From: Chloroflexia bacterium
GTDB taxonomy: Bacteria; Chloroflexota; Chloroflexia; Thermomicrobiales; JALYUS01
Length of the DNA stretch: 9,489 nucleotides
Direction of reading: 5' to 3'
Assembly (NCBI GenBank): GCA_025928215.1
Contig: JAICJW010000155.1
Coordinates: 1 to 9,489 of the forward strand
Position 1 is the first letter of the stretch. Each line of letters opens with the position of its first letter. The notes beneath the pieces were generated by a model. That model was given only the letters and a program-made list of their open reading frames with translations. It was not told the origin of the DNA and ran no database searches. A program made the position numbers and the translations under genes. Below, in pieces: positions 1 to 6,168 of this stretch.

Positions 1-435
1 GCTTTCACGCACATCTCCTACAATGACTTCATCATCCTCCGCACGAACCTCCTGCACGGCGGCAGCGAGACGACGACCGGCCGCCTCGTTCCGAACACCG
101 TCTTCATTGATCCGCAATTGGGCCGCGTCGGCCTGAGTGAGCGCGAGGCACGCGCGCGGGGCACGGCAATTCGCGTCGCGAAACTGCCGATGACGAGCGT
201 CGCGCGGGCGTTGGAGATGGACGAGACGCGCGGCTTCATGAAGGCGATAGTGGACGCGGAGAACGGCCAGATTCTCGGCTGCGCGATCCTCGGTATCGAG
301 GGGGGCGAGATCATGTCCGTCATCGAGGTAGCGATGATGGGCCGCTTGCCATATACCGTGCTGAAGAACGCCGTTCTTGCGCACCCAACGCTCGCCGAAT
401 CGCTCAACAACCTCTTCTCGACGCTGGAAGAATAG
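1..435 (+). CDS. FAD/NAD(P) pyridine nucleotide-disulfide oxidoreductase, C-terminal part (partial, 5' end outside window)
   Basis: Frame 1 is open from the first base to TAG at 433-435, giving 144 residues with no start in view. The sequence matches the dimerisation domain of class I flavoprotein disulfide reductases (dihydrolipoyl dehydrogenase / mercuric reductase-like group). It begins with AFTHISYNDF, continues with a PNTVFIDPQLGRVGLSE-type strand, and ends with HPTLAE at residues 128-133. In this family that His and Glu form the acid-base dyad at the partner subunit's active site. Family members are about 450-500 residues, so roughly two thirds, including the FAD and NAD domains and the redox CxxxxC, lie upstream of the window. 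The C-terminal vicinal Cys pair of true MerA is absent, so I call a MerA-like oxidoreductase of unknown substrate, not mercuric reductase. A methionine at 118 is internal, not a start. The protein is expected to be cytoplasmic and homodimeric. Confidence 0.9.
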   Translation, partial: AFTHISYNDFIILRTNLLHGGSETTTGRLVPNTVFIDPQLGRVGLSEREARARGTAIRVAKLPMTSVARALEMDETRGFMKAIVDAENGQILGCAILGIEGGEIMSVIEVAMMGRLPYTVLKNAVLAHPTLAESLNNLFSTLEE

Positions 436-451
436 CGGGCGGCGGACAGCG

Positions 452-562
452 GGCAGCGGACGGCGAGGGCGCGTGTCATCCTCCGTACGTCATTGACGAA
501 ACGGCATACGGAACGCACAATCTCCCCGCACGTCGACGGCCTGCTGCCCGCCGTCGGCTGCC
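452..562. repeat. Imperfect 14-bp inverted repeat flanking the selC promoter region
   Basis: GGCAGCGGACGGCG at 452-465 is matched in inverse orientation by 549-562 (13 of 14 positions complementary). The arms are separated by 83 bases that include the candidate selC promoter. The left arm sits in a GCGGGC/GCGGAC-rich stretch right after the stop of the oxidoreductase gene. It resembles the GTGGGCAGCG arm of the hairpin near 2430, so both may belong to a dispersed intergenic repeat family. The low complexity makes chance pairing possible. Confidence 0.35.
493..521 (+). promoter_or_regulatory. Candidate sigma-70-type promoter for selC
   Basis: TTGACG at 493-498 (5 of 6 to the -35 consensus) is followed after exactly 17 bases by CACAAT at 516-521 (4 of 6 to the -10 consensus). 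The expected start point is near 528, about 50 bases before the mature tRNA 5' end, and nothing coding lies between. The call rests on consensus match and placement only. Confidence 0.45.
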
Positions 563-579
563 TGCTTCTGGTGATCCAT

Positions 580-674
580 GGGGGTGGGTGGGCGCCGGTG
601 CGTCCCGCGGGCTTCAACCCCGTTGTGCGGTGCTGAGAGGCAACGCAGGTCGGTTCGACTCCGATGCACCCTCG
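580..674 (+). tRNA. selC: tRNA-Sec, anticodon UCA (selenocysteine tRNA)
   Basis: This RNA inserts selenocysteine at recoded UGA codons after being charged with serine and converted by SelA. The fold reads directly from the bases. The acceptor is 580-587 with 666-673: seven of eight positions pair (one G-T) and the innermost is a G-G mismatch (587/666). The GT linker is 588-589. The D stem has 6 bp, 590-595 with 600-605, closing a 4-nt CGGT loop. The anticodon stem is 607-611/619-623 with loop CTTCAAC, which gives anticodon TCA at 614-616 after U33. A 9-position variable stem (626-634/639-647, one G-A mismatch) has a GAGA loop. The T stem is 649-653/661-665 with loop TTCGACT. G674 is the discriminator, and CCA is not encoded (CCT follows). 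The 6-bp D stem with 4-nt loop, 8+5 acceptor/T design and long variable arm separate tRNA-Sec from a UCA suppressor or serine tRNA. No selA, selB or selD is in the window. Confidence 0.9.
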
Positions 675-882
675 CCTGCCTTGGGCCTTTTGTTGCGATG
701 TCGGGGAATCTCTGTGCCAACGGCGGCAAATTGATCGCGGCGAGTTCACGCGCATAACGCCGCGCGCGCAGCGGCGGGGCCAGGCATCTCCCTACTCCCG
801 GAGCCAATGAAAGCGTCTCGCCTCGGGCTTCCGCAGTAGCGCAAACGAACGCGTCAGAGCGCTCCGGCAGCACAGCAACGCG
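675..882. other. Non-coding gap between selC and the Gly-rich protein gene
   Basis: I find no credible gene here on either strand. A short GC hairpin (CGCCGC at 758-763 with GCGGCG at 771-776, 7-nt loop) could lie at the 3' end of the minus-strand transcript entering from 883. It lacks a T-run and is not called as a terminator. No clear terminator for selC is visible either. Confidence 0.5.
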
Positions 883-2112
883 CTACGGCTTCGTGGTCGG
901 CGGCTGAGCCTCCGGCGCTTTGACCGTCGGCGTCCCTGGGATGGGAAACGCGGTCGGCACCTCCGGCGGCGTCGGTGGCGCAACCTTCGCCAGTCGCCCG
1001 GCCGTGCTGTCCTTCCGCTTCGCCACCACCCGCCACGCGAACGTCCCGCCTCCCTCCGCTCGTTTTGGCCCCCCTGCCTGCGTCGCCCACGCCATCGCCA
1101 CCACGCCGAAGCCGCTCGCCGTCCGCTGGTCCACATGCAGGTTCTGCGCCCCGTGCGCTGTCAGGAAGACGTGGTACGCATCGGTGTGGATCAACGCGGC
1201 AAAGTCCGGGTCGAGTTTGATGTCCGCCTTGTCGGCGACGAGCGTGCCTTCGCCGAAGTCCTCGACCCACCCCTCCGGCGATGCCATGCTCTGGAGCAGG
1301 CGGTAGCTGCCGTCCGCCGCATGCTTGACCATCATACTTTGCACTGGCGCGGTGAAGACACCCTGGATATGCACATTGCCATAAAAGACCGCCGCCTTGC
1401 CGACCGAGGCGGTGCCGTAGCCGGGTGCGATGCCCATCAGCCCGACTCCACCGTCAACGACACCGTAGCCGACCAACCCCGCGTGGCCATCGGTGGCACT
1501 GGTGTAACCGATCAGACCGTGGCCGGCGCCAGACTGCCCCTGCACACCGGGACCGGCGGTGCCCAGGCCGAGCACCGCCGGATGGCCGTTGCCGCCCCCA
1601 GTAGCGACCCCGATCATCGGGAAGCCGTTAGCAGAACTGCCCTTGACGCCCGTGCCGCCCGCCGCGTCAGTCACTCCCTGCACGCCGATGCCATCCTGCT
1701 CGCTGCGCCCGAACACGCCGATTGACGGCGCGCCACTATTGGCATTCCCGAAGACACCAACGGAGTTGGCGGTGCCTACATCGCCGTAGACCCCGCAGCG
1801 GAAGGGCGGCACCCCACGCAATCCGCTGACCCCCTGGATGCCGCACATGGAGTTGCCATTGAGTGCCTGACCGCAGAAGACCGAATCCGTGCCGCTATAA
1901 CCGACAGAGTCAATAATTACCGTCTGCCCGCTGGCCGAATTCGTGACCATCGCCGTGGTGTTGGCAAACTGCATGCTCGCTGCCGCCGCGACGGGCGCTG
2001 CCGTCTGCTTCGCTACCATTCCCGCCACCAGCGCCGCCGCGCCCGCGATCAATCCCCGCCGCTTCAGCGTCCTGGTCTGCTCCTGAGTGCCATCGTCCGC
2101 GCGCTCGCCCAT
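883..2112 (-). CDS. Exported glycine-repeat protein with Tat-like signal and conserved C-terminal domain
   Basis: The product has 409 residues, from ATG at 2112 to TAG at 885-883. AAGGAGGG at 2125-2118, five bases before the ATG, fixes the start. Residues 17-46 form a signal: KRRG (R18, R19), a hydrophobic Ala/Leu/Val stretch and an AAPVAAAAS cleavage region. The paired arginines suggest Tat export. Residues about 85-235 are loose repeats of G-V-x-G units (GVYGDVG, GVFGNANSG, GVFGRSEQDG, GVQG), as in tail-fibre-like or beta-helical surface proteins. Three cysteines (80, 90, 106) precede or lie within them. Residues about 253-368 form a domain with EDFGEGTLV, LDPDFAALIHTDAYHVFLT and WRVVAKRKD, a pattern I associate with uncharacterised secreted proteins of Chloroflexota and Acidobacteria. 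A Pro/Thr-rich tail (378-409) ends the protein. It probably acts outside the membrane; the function is unknown. It appears monocistronic. Confidence 0.85.
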   Translation of the reverse strand: MGERADDGTQEQTRTLKRRGLIAGAAALVAGMVAKQTAAPVAAAASMQFANTTAMVTNSASGQTVIIDSVGYSGTDSVFCGQALNGNSMCGIQGVSGLRGVPPFRCGVYGDVGTANSVGVFGNANSGAPSIGVFGRSEQDGIGVQGVTDAAGGTGVKGSSANGFPMIGVATGGGNGHPAVLGLGTAGPGVQGQSGAGHGLIGYTSATDGHAGLVGYGVVDGGVGLMGIAPGYGTASVGKAAVFYGNVHIQGVFTAPVQSMMVKHAADGSYRLLQSMASPEGWVEDFGEGTLVADKADIKLDPDFAALIHTDAYHVFLTAHGAQNLHVDQRTASGFGVVAMAWATQAGGPKRAEGGGTFAWRVVAKRKDSTAGRLAKVAPPTPPEVPTAFPIPGTPTVKAPEAQPPTTKP

Positions 2113-2148
2113 CGCTTCCCTCCTTCTTGATTGTTACCATGGGCGAGC

Positions 2149-2154
2149 ATTGTA
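2149..2154 (-). promoter_or_regulatory. Candidate -10 element for the Gly-rich protein gene
   Basis: On the minus strand these bases read TACAAT (5 of 6 to TATAAT), 36 bases upstream of the ATG at 2112, which gives a leader of about 30 nt carrying the AAGGAGGG ribosome site. The -35 region (TTTCGT or TTCGTG at 17-18 spacing) is a poor match, so the promoter may need an activator or another sigma factor. Confidence 0.4.
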
Positions 2155-2399
2155 GCAGGCATGCCGCGAAACACGAAAACCCCGCCCCGGTGCGCCCGAA
2201 GACGCTTGGGAGCGGGGAGAGGAAGGGAGAGAAGTGTGCGATGTTCGGGCATGAAAAAAGACGGATCGGGAGCGACCAGTGGCTCCGGGTGTGTGGCAGG
2301 TGGGTGCGGCTTCCTGTTTATCCGTTCGACCGTCACCGCAGACCGTCCCCGATCTCGTCTCTATTTAGTATCGTGGCCCTCCCTGAATCCTCTCTGAGC
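2155..2399. other. Intergenic stretch without a recognisable gene
   Basis: Together with its flanks (2113-2484) this separates the Gly-rich protein gene from the end of the FHA operon; both are on the minus strand. I see no convincing gene, RNA fold or repeat between 2155 and 2399. Apart from the -10 element at its left edge and the repeat and hairpin at its right edge, I cannot assign it a role. Confidence 0.5.
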
Positions 2400-2421
2400 G
2401 TTTCCTGAAAGTTTCCTGAAA
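2400..2421. repeat. Perfect 11-bp tandem direct repeat (GTTTCCTGAAA x2)
   Basis: GTTTCCTGAAA occurs at 2400-2410 and again at 2411-2421 with no spacer. Each unit has TTTC and GAAA half-sites around a CT centre, so each is close to a dyad. A spacing of 11 bp (one helical turn) is what an operator for a dimeric regulator could look like. It lies just beyond the operon-end hairpin and overlaps its T-run by three bases. It could regulate the minus-strand gene starting at 2112, but at about 290 bp upstream that is uncertain. Confidence 0.5.
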
Positions 2422-2475
2422 AAGAGCAGTGGGCAGCGAAGGGAATGGCGACTACAGCCGTACGCTGCCCACTGC
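2419..2475 (-). terminator. Hairpin plus T-run, likely intrinsic terminator of the FHA operon
   Basis: A perfect 13-bp inverted repeat (GCAGTGGGCAGCG at 2426-2438, its complement at 2463-2475) encloses a 24-nt loop. Read on the minus strand it starts 10 bases past the TAG of the membrane-protein gene, and the descending arm is followed by TCTTTTTC (2425-2418). The position and the T-run fit a rho-independent terminator for transcripts coming from 6059. The loop is longer than usual, and the arms resemble low-complexity GGGCAGCG repeats elsewhere in the window, so it may be a dispersed repeat serving as a terminator. Confidence 0.6.
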
Positions 2476-2484
2476 CCACCACCT

Positions 2485-2949
2485 CTACCGCTCGGCGAGC
2501 GGATAGGTACCGAAACGCGCCTGGCGGAAGCGCCAGCGGATGAAGAAGGCGCGCATCAGCGTCTGCGCCCAGAGATAGGTCACGACCCAGATCACTCCAT
2601 ACTCCAGCCAGAAATGGCCGAAATCCACACTCCCCTTCTTGATGAGAGGCAGGCCAACGAAGCGGATCAGCAGGAAAATGAACACGCCCTCCAGCACGCC
2701 GGTGATAAAGGTATACGTCCCCGGCCAGTCGAACTCGAAGTGGCGATGCAGGAGGGCCTGGTACGGGAGGTCCCAGAGGAAGCCAAAGAGGATGATGTAT
2801 CCCAGCACGAAGAGCGGAATCCAACGGTCCCGGTGCGCGTAGGGGATGGAGGCGTTATAGCGCCACACAAACAAGAGCGCGATGATCCCGCCGATCAGCC
2901 CGAGCAAAAAAAGCCGCGTCTGCCAGCGGCCGATGAGATTCGGTGTCAT
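2485..2949 (-). CDS. Small four-helix integral membrane protein of unknown function
   Basis: I choose ATG at 2949-2947, giving 154 residues ending in TAG at 2487-2485. This ATG shares bases with the TGA of the upstream flavoprotein gene (ATGA, 2949-2946), a classic coupling arrangement. A longer reading from ATG at 2979 would overlap that gene by 34 bases and add a Gly/Pro leader that looks like read-through of the neighbour. Four hydrophobic segments are visible: about 12-29, 43-60, 79-102 and 113-136. The loop between helices 2 and 3 has DLPYQALLHRHFEFDWPG, rich in His, acidic and aromatic residues. Short basic ends (RWQTR before TM1, IRWRFRQARF after TM4) suggest both termini are cytoplasmic. 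I do not recognise the family. Its place as last gene of the FHA operon suggests a membrane anchor or partner for the FHA-flavoprotein. Confidence 0.8.
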   Translation of the reverse strand: MTPNLIGRWQTRLFLLGLIGGIIALLFVWRYNASIPYAHRDRWIPLFVLGYIILFGFLWDLPYQALLHRHFEFDWPGTYTFITGVLEGVFIFLLIRFVGLPLIKKGSVDFGHFWLEYGVIWVVTYLWAQTLMRAFFIRWRFRQARFGTYPLAER

Positions 2950-5252
2950 GGTGCCACCCCCCGGACCCACTTGGTCCACTGATGGAACGAGCGCAGCGGC
3001 CCCAACGGCCGCAATCCCGGCGCGTGTTCCTTCACGAGATGCTCCACCGTGAGTTGCGCCGCTGCCTGCAAGCCGAGAAAGGTGTCAATACCGGCGAGTG
3101 GCCCACCGAGCGTCATGGAGCCGGCCGCGAAGAACCGGCCGTTGCCGTTGCGCATCCCAATCACTTCCATGTCATTGGTGACGCCGAGGCGACCAAGTTT
3201 GTTCACCTCAAGCGCGTAGTGGTCCACCATATCCTGCAGGAGCGGATTGCGGTTCACCTTCGCGTCCAACCCGGTCGCATCAATGATGTAGTCCGCCACC
3301 AGTTGCGTCTCGCCGCCAACAAGCCCCTTTGCCCTGATTTGCGTCACAAGCCGGCCGTCCGGCGCGCGATCCACGCGGATTACGTCACCGAACTCGATCT
3401 TGTACCACCCTTCTTTCAACCCCTCATCTATGATCCGCACCCAGTCTTTGCGCTGCGCGGTCGTCGTACCGCCCCAGTCGGCGTAGAGGCTGAGGCGTTT
3501 TTCGGGGTCCGCTTTCTCCATCAACTCCCGCTGCACGCCGCCCCAGGTGCCTTTCGGCCAGTTGAAGGCTTGAATCTCCACATGATGGATCGCCTTCCGC
3601 TGCGAACGCCCGAATTTGTGCCCCTCGAAGATCGGCGTGCGAAGGAGATGGAGGATGGCGATGTTCGGATTCTTCGCCCGCGCCTCGTAGAGGCGCTGGA
3701 TGAGCCGCGAGGCGACGATACCCCGCCCGCGCAGCACGATCACGCCGCCGTTACGCTCCAGGTTCTCATAAATATGATCGTGGAATTCATAGCCATTGAC
3801 GACGTGCTCGAAGTCGCCCGTCCGCTCGCGATACTCCTGCAAATCCGGCAAAAATTGCAGTGCCGGGTAGCCGGTGGCGAGCTGCACATAGTTGGCGAGA
3901 AGGATCGCATGAGCCTGCTGATTCTGGTCGTCGCTCTGTGAATAGGCGATCGCATACCGCCCATCGTCCGTCTTGCGGATGCAACGGACACGGCCAAATC
4001 GCCAGATATTCGCCCACCCGATGCGCTTCGCCTCACGGTCCGTCGCGCGAAAGACGTCCCCGATGATCGGCGTATACGTCTGGGTGTGAATTGGCTCACC
4101 GAAAACCTGCCAGAGGATCTGGATGGCGTGGCCGATATGACCGGAGAAGATCGAGCGCCACGCTTCAGCCGCCGCGTATCCGGGCGTCCCCCAGATGTTG
4201 TCCGGTCGTGAGTCCGTATTCGAGCGGATCCGCTCGTGCAATGGGATCTGCGAATTGCGCGCCAGGCGCTGATATCGCCCATATGGCTCCGGGTAAATGC
4301 CGAGGCAGATGATCTGCCGCGGATCAACGCCGTAGGTCAGGAGGTTATCGGTGAAGATAAAATTGCCCCATCCGCCGCCGACGCCGGCGTAGGTCGTCGC
4401 ATACACTGGCAGGCCGGTCTGCCCCAACGCGGCGACCGGGACATACGGTTCGTTGAAAATCGGCGGCGGAAAATCCCGCGCCGCCGCGCGTGGCGCGGGG
4501 GCGCCGAGCACGGTCTGATCGCCCTGTCCGCGCGTCGGCATGACGATGGCATTGTCGGCGTCCGCCGATACGGCGCTGTCGGGCATGGAGGCGGCATCCA
4601 TTGCGATGGCCGCCTCCCGATCGCGCGGGCGGAGTGGGGCAGAAACGGACGTGGTCATGAGGGAGACCGTGAACATCGTCTCGCCGATCCGCAACTGATC
4701 GCCATCCCGGAGTGTCGCGCGTTGCTGCCGCGCGCCATTGACGAAGGTGCCATTGCTGCTGCTGTCCGTCACGACGACCGCGGTCCCCTCGGCGGTCAAT
4801 GTGGCATGGGCGCGGGAAGCCTGCGTGTCATTGAGGACAATCCCGCTCGCGGAGCCACGCCCAATAATGATCGGCAGCGCGACCGCCTGGCGCATCGGTT
4901 GGCCTGTCGCGCTATCCGTCCAGGCAAGAGTCACGCTCGGCGGGGCCGGGGCGCGCGCATGCACCGAGAGCTCATACGGGCCAATCCGCACGCTCTCCCC
5001 GCCCGTGAGGATGGCGCGCTGCTGCCGCTCCCCATTGATAAATGTGCCGTTACTGCTGCTATCCGTCACGACGATCTGGTCACCCTCCCGCGTGAGGGTT
5101 GCATGGTGGCGGGAGATCAACTCACTCCTGAGCACGACGGCATTATCCGCCGCGCGCCCAATCGTCGCGGGGAGCGCGACCATCTCTTCGTGGGGTTCCT
5201 CCGTTACCGGATCAGTCCAGGTAAGGGATACGGCGCTGTCAATGGAACGCAC
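2946..5252 (-). CDS. FHA-FHA-flavoprotein fusion: phosphothreonine-binding domains joined to an FAD/NAD(P) oxidoreductase-like domain
   Basis: The product has 768 residues, from GTG at 5252 to TGA at 2948-2946. The start is set by AAGGAGGA at 5266-5259, six bases before the GTG. FHA 1 (about 8-97) has G32-R33, S47/H50, N68-G69-T70 and N73-G74; FHA 2 (about 107-196) repeats these 99 residues later (G131-R132, S146/H149, N167-G168-T169, N172-G173). A Pro/Ala-rich linker follows (about 200-265). The rest resembles two-dinucleotide-domain flavoproteins: GVGGGWG (290-296) in place of GxGxxG, NSQIP and DNIWGTPGYA (351-360), LATGYP (458-463), a second Rossmann signature GRGIVAS (509-515), DATGLD (658-663) and FFAAGSM (707-713). 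This layout recalls the N-hydroxylating monooxygenase/disulfide reductase superfamily. I see no redox CxxC, so a monooxygenase- or reductase-like role fits better than a dithiol one. FHA domains bind phosphothreonine peptides, so activity or localisation is probably controlled by a Ser/Thr kinase. The substrate is unknown. It is coupled to both neighbours. Confidence 0.88.
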   Translation of the reverse strand: MRSIDSAVSLTWTDPVTEEPHEEMVALPATIGRAADNAVVLRSELISRHHATLTREGDQIVVTDSSSNGTFINGERQQRAILTGGESVRIGPYELSVHARAPAPPSVTLAWTDSATGQPMRQAVALPIIIGRGSASGIVLNDTQASRAHATLTAEGTAVVVTDSSSNGTFVNGARQQRATLRDGDQLRIGETMFTVSLMTTSVSAPLRPRDREAAIAMDAASMPDSAVSADADNAIVMPTRGQGDQTVLGAPAPRAAARDFPPPIFNEPYVPVAALGQTGLPVYATTYAGVGGGWGNFIFTDNLLTYGVDPRQIICLGIYPEPYGRYQRLARNSQIPLHERIRSNTDSRPDNIWGTPGYAAAEAWRSIFSGHIGHAIQILWQVFGEPIHTQTYTPIIGDVFRATDREAKRIGWANIWRFGRVRCIRKTDDGRYAIAYSQSDDQNQQAHAILLANYVQLATGYPALQFLPDLQEYRERTGDFEHVVNGYEFHDHIYENLERNGGVIVLRGRGIVASRLIQRLYEARAKNPNIAILHLLRTPIFEGHKFGRSQRKAIHHVEIQAFNWPKGTWGGVQRELMEKADPEKRLSLYADWGGTTTAQRKDWVRIIDEGLKEGWYKIEFGDVIRVDRAPDGRLVTQIRAKGLVGGETQLVADYIIDATGLDAKVNRNPLLQDMVDHYALEVNKLGRLGVTNDMEVIGMRNGNGRFFAAGSMTLGGPLAGIDTFLGLQAAAQLTVEHLVKEHAPGLRPLGPLRSFHQWTKWVRGVAP

Positions 5253-5258
5253 CCAATC

Positions 5259-5266
5259 TCCTCCTT
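5259..5266 (-). promoter_or_regulatory. Shine-Dalgarno that overlaps the upstream gene's stop codon
   Basis: On the minus strand the bases read AAGGAGGA, six bases before the GTG start at 5252. The first two bases are also the last two of the TAA (5267-5265) ending the FHA-zinc ribbon gene. Ribosomes finishing that gene stop on the initiation site of the next. This supports coupled translation and supports GTG as the true start despite its being non-ATG. Confidence 0.75.
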
Positions 5267-6059
5267 ATCGCTCCGTTAGCCCCTGAAATCCGGGGAGCAC
5301 CGTCTCCGCATTGACGAGCGCCGTCCCGCACCACGGGCAATCCTGCAGCGCGCCGTCCACCTCGCGATGGCAGGTCGAGCAAACGACCAACCGGCCACCC
5401 CGCAATTCGGTAATCCCGCCTCGTTGTGGCGTCGCGCTTTGCACCGCCGTCACGACGAGCGTGACCGCGCCGAGGGTAATCACGTCGCCGGGGCTGAGGT
5501 ATCGCTCGCCGCTGAGCGCGCGCTGATTGACCGTGATCGGGTTCCGGCCGGATGTGGCGTCCGTAATCGCGAACCGGCCACCCTTCTCAACGATCCGCGC
5601 GTGCTGCCGCGAAACGGTCGGAGAGGCAATGACGATTGCCGCCGACGCATCACGGCCAATCATCACCGGCTCGCCGCCAGACACCGTTTCATCGTGCCCA
5701 TGCCCGCCCAGTTCCCAATGCAGTTTCAGGATCGGGCCACCGGCCGGCGGCCCGATCCCCTGCACGGCGGAGACACGCAGCGTGACGTCACCGAGTTGCA
5801 CGGCGTCGCCCTCGTTGAGCGCCGTCTCCGCCGTGATCGTCCGGCCATTGACGATCACGGCATTCCGCCCATTCGTCAGGTCCGTGATCGCAAAGCCATC
5901 GGGCCGCCGCCGAATCTGCGCGTGCTTGCGCGAGACGGTCGGCGACTCAACATGGATGGTGGATCCCGCCTCCCGCCCGATGATCGCGGGCGAATCGCCG
6001 CGGACGCGCCCTTCCCGCTCCGCCCCCGCCAGGTGCCACTGCAACGTCAGTTCCGCCAT
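5265..6059 (-). CDS. Double FHA domain protein with C-terminal zinc ribbon
   Basis: I start at ATG 6059 (264 residues, TAA at 5267-5265). A GAAGGG ribosome site lies four bases upstream, and the first FHA strand (LTLQWHL) begins at residue 4, matching LKLHWEL at the start of the second FHA. An ATG at 6092 would add an unlikely 11-residue leader. FHA 1 (about 4-98) has G28-R29, S43/H46 and N71-G72. FHA 2 (about 110-205) has G135-R136, S150/H153 and N178 but Gln instead of Gly at 179. Residues 227-244 form a zinc ribbon with C227-x2-C230 and C241-x2-C244, and the tail carries ETVLPGF (252-258). FHA domains bind phosphothreonine, so the protein probably acts as an adaptor in a kinase pathway; the ribbon may bind a protein or nucleic acid. 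It is first in the operon, with two paralogous FHA domains in the next gene. No membrane segment is seen. Confidence 0.88.
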   Translation of the reverse strand: MAELTLQWHLAGAEREGRVRGDSPAIIGREAGSTIHVESPTVSRKHAQIRRRPDGFAITDLTNGRNAVIVNGRTITAETALNEGDAVQLGDVTLRVSAVQGIGPPAGGPILKLHWELGGHGHDETVSGGEPVMIGRDASAAIVIASPTVSRQHARIVEKGGRFAITDATSGRNPITVNQRALSGERYLSPGDVITLGAVTLVVTAVQSATPQRGGITELRGGRLVVCSTCHREVDGALQDCPWCGTALVNAETVLPGFQGLTER

Positions 6060-6117
6060 TGCCCTTCCCCTTCCCAATGCGCTGACTGCCACGCCCTGCC
6101 TGTGAACCCCCTCTTAC

Positions 6118-6153
6118 TCCCCTCTCCATTGCCTGGCGGCAATGGAGAGGGGG
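6118..6153. repeat. Perfect 15-bp palindrome with 4-nt loop
   Basis: Bases 6119-6133 pair with 6138-6152 without mismatch around loop TGGC (6134-6137); a T-G wobble (6118/6153) extends the stem to 16. It lies 16 bases after the antiporter stop on the minus strand and about 60 bases before the FHA operon start. No T-run follows on either strand, so it is not a standard intrinsic terminator. CCCTCTCC/GGAGAGGGGGCGGGGGTGAG elements of this kind occur as dispersed intergenic palindromes in various bacteria, as I recall. It may attenuate read-through or stabilise the antiporter mRNA 3' end. Confidence 0.75.
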
Positions 6154-6168
6154 CGGGGGTGAGGTTTC

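Noticed and set aside
580..674. Ordinary serine tRNA or UGA suppressor tRNA
   Set aside because: The 6-bp D stem with 4-nt loop, 8-position acceptor, long variable arm and GT linker match tRNA-Sec, not tRNA-Ser or tRNA-Trp variants.
18..755. Minus-strand 245-residue open frame
   Set aside because: It runs antisense to the oxidoreductase gene and through selC; its composition is Arg/Ser-rich like a GC-driven shadow, with no recognisable domain.
2946..2948. TGA ending the FHA-flavoprotein gene as a possible selenocysteine codon, given selC in the window
   Set aside because: The TGA forms an ATGA overlap with the next gene, no Cys/Sec motif surrounds it, and read-through gives no sensible extension.
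2949..2979. Longer start of the membrane protein at 2979
   Set aside because: It overlaps the flavoprotein gene by 34 bases and adds a Gly/Pro leader; ATG at 2949 gives the ATGA junction typical of coupled genes.
2943..3941. Plus-strand 332-residue open frame opposite the flavoprotein gene
   Set aside because: It is the antisense shadow of a gene with clear domain motifs, coupled start and ribosome site; the translated sequence has no family features.
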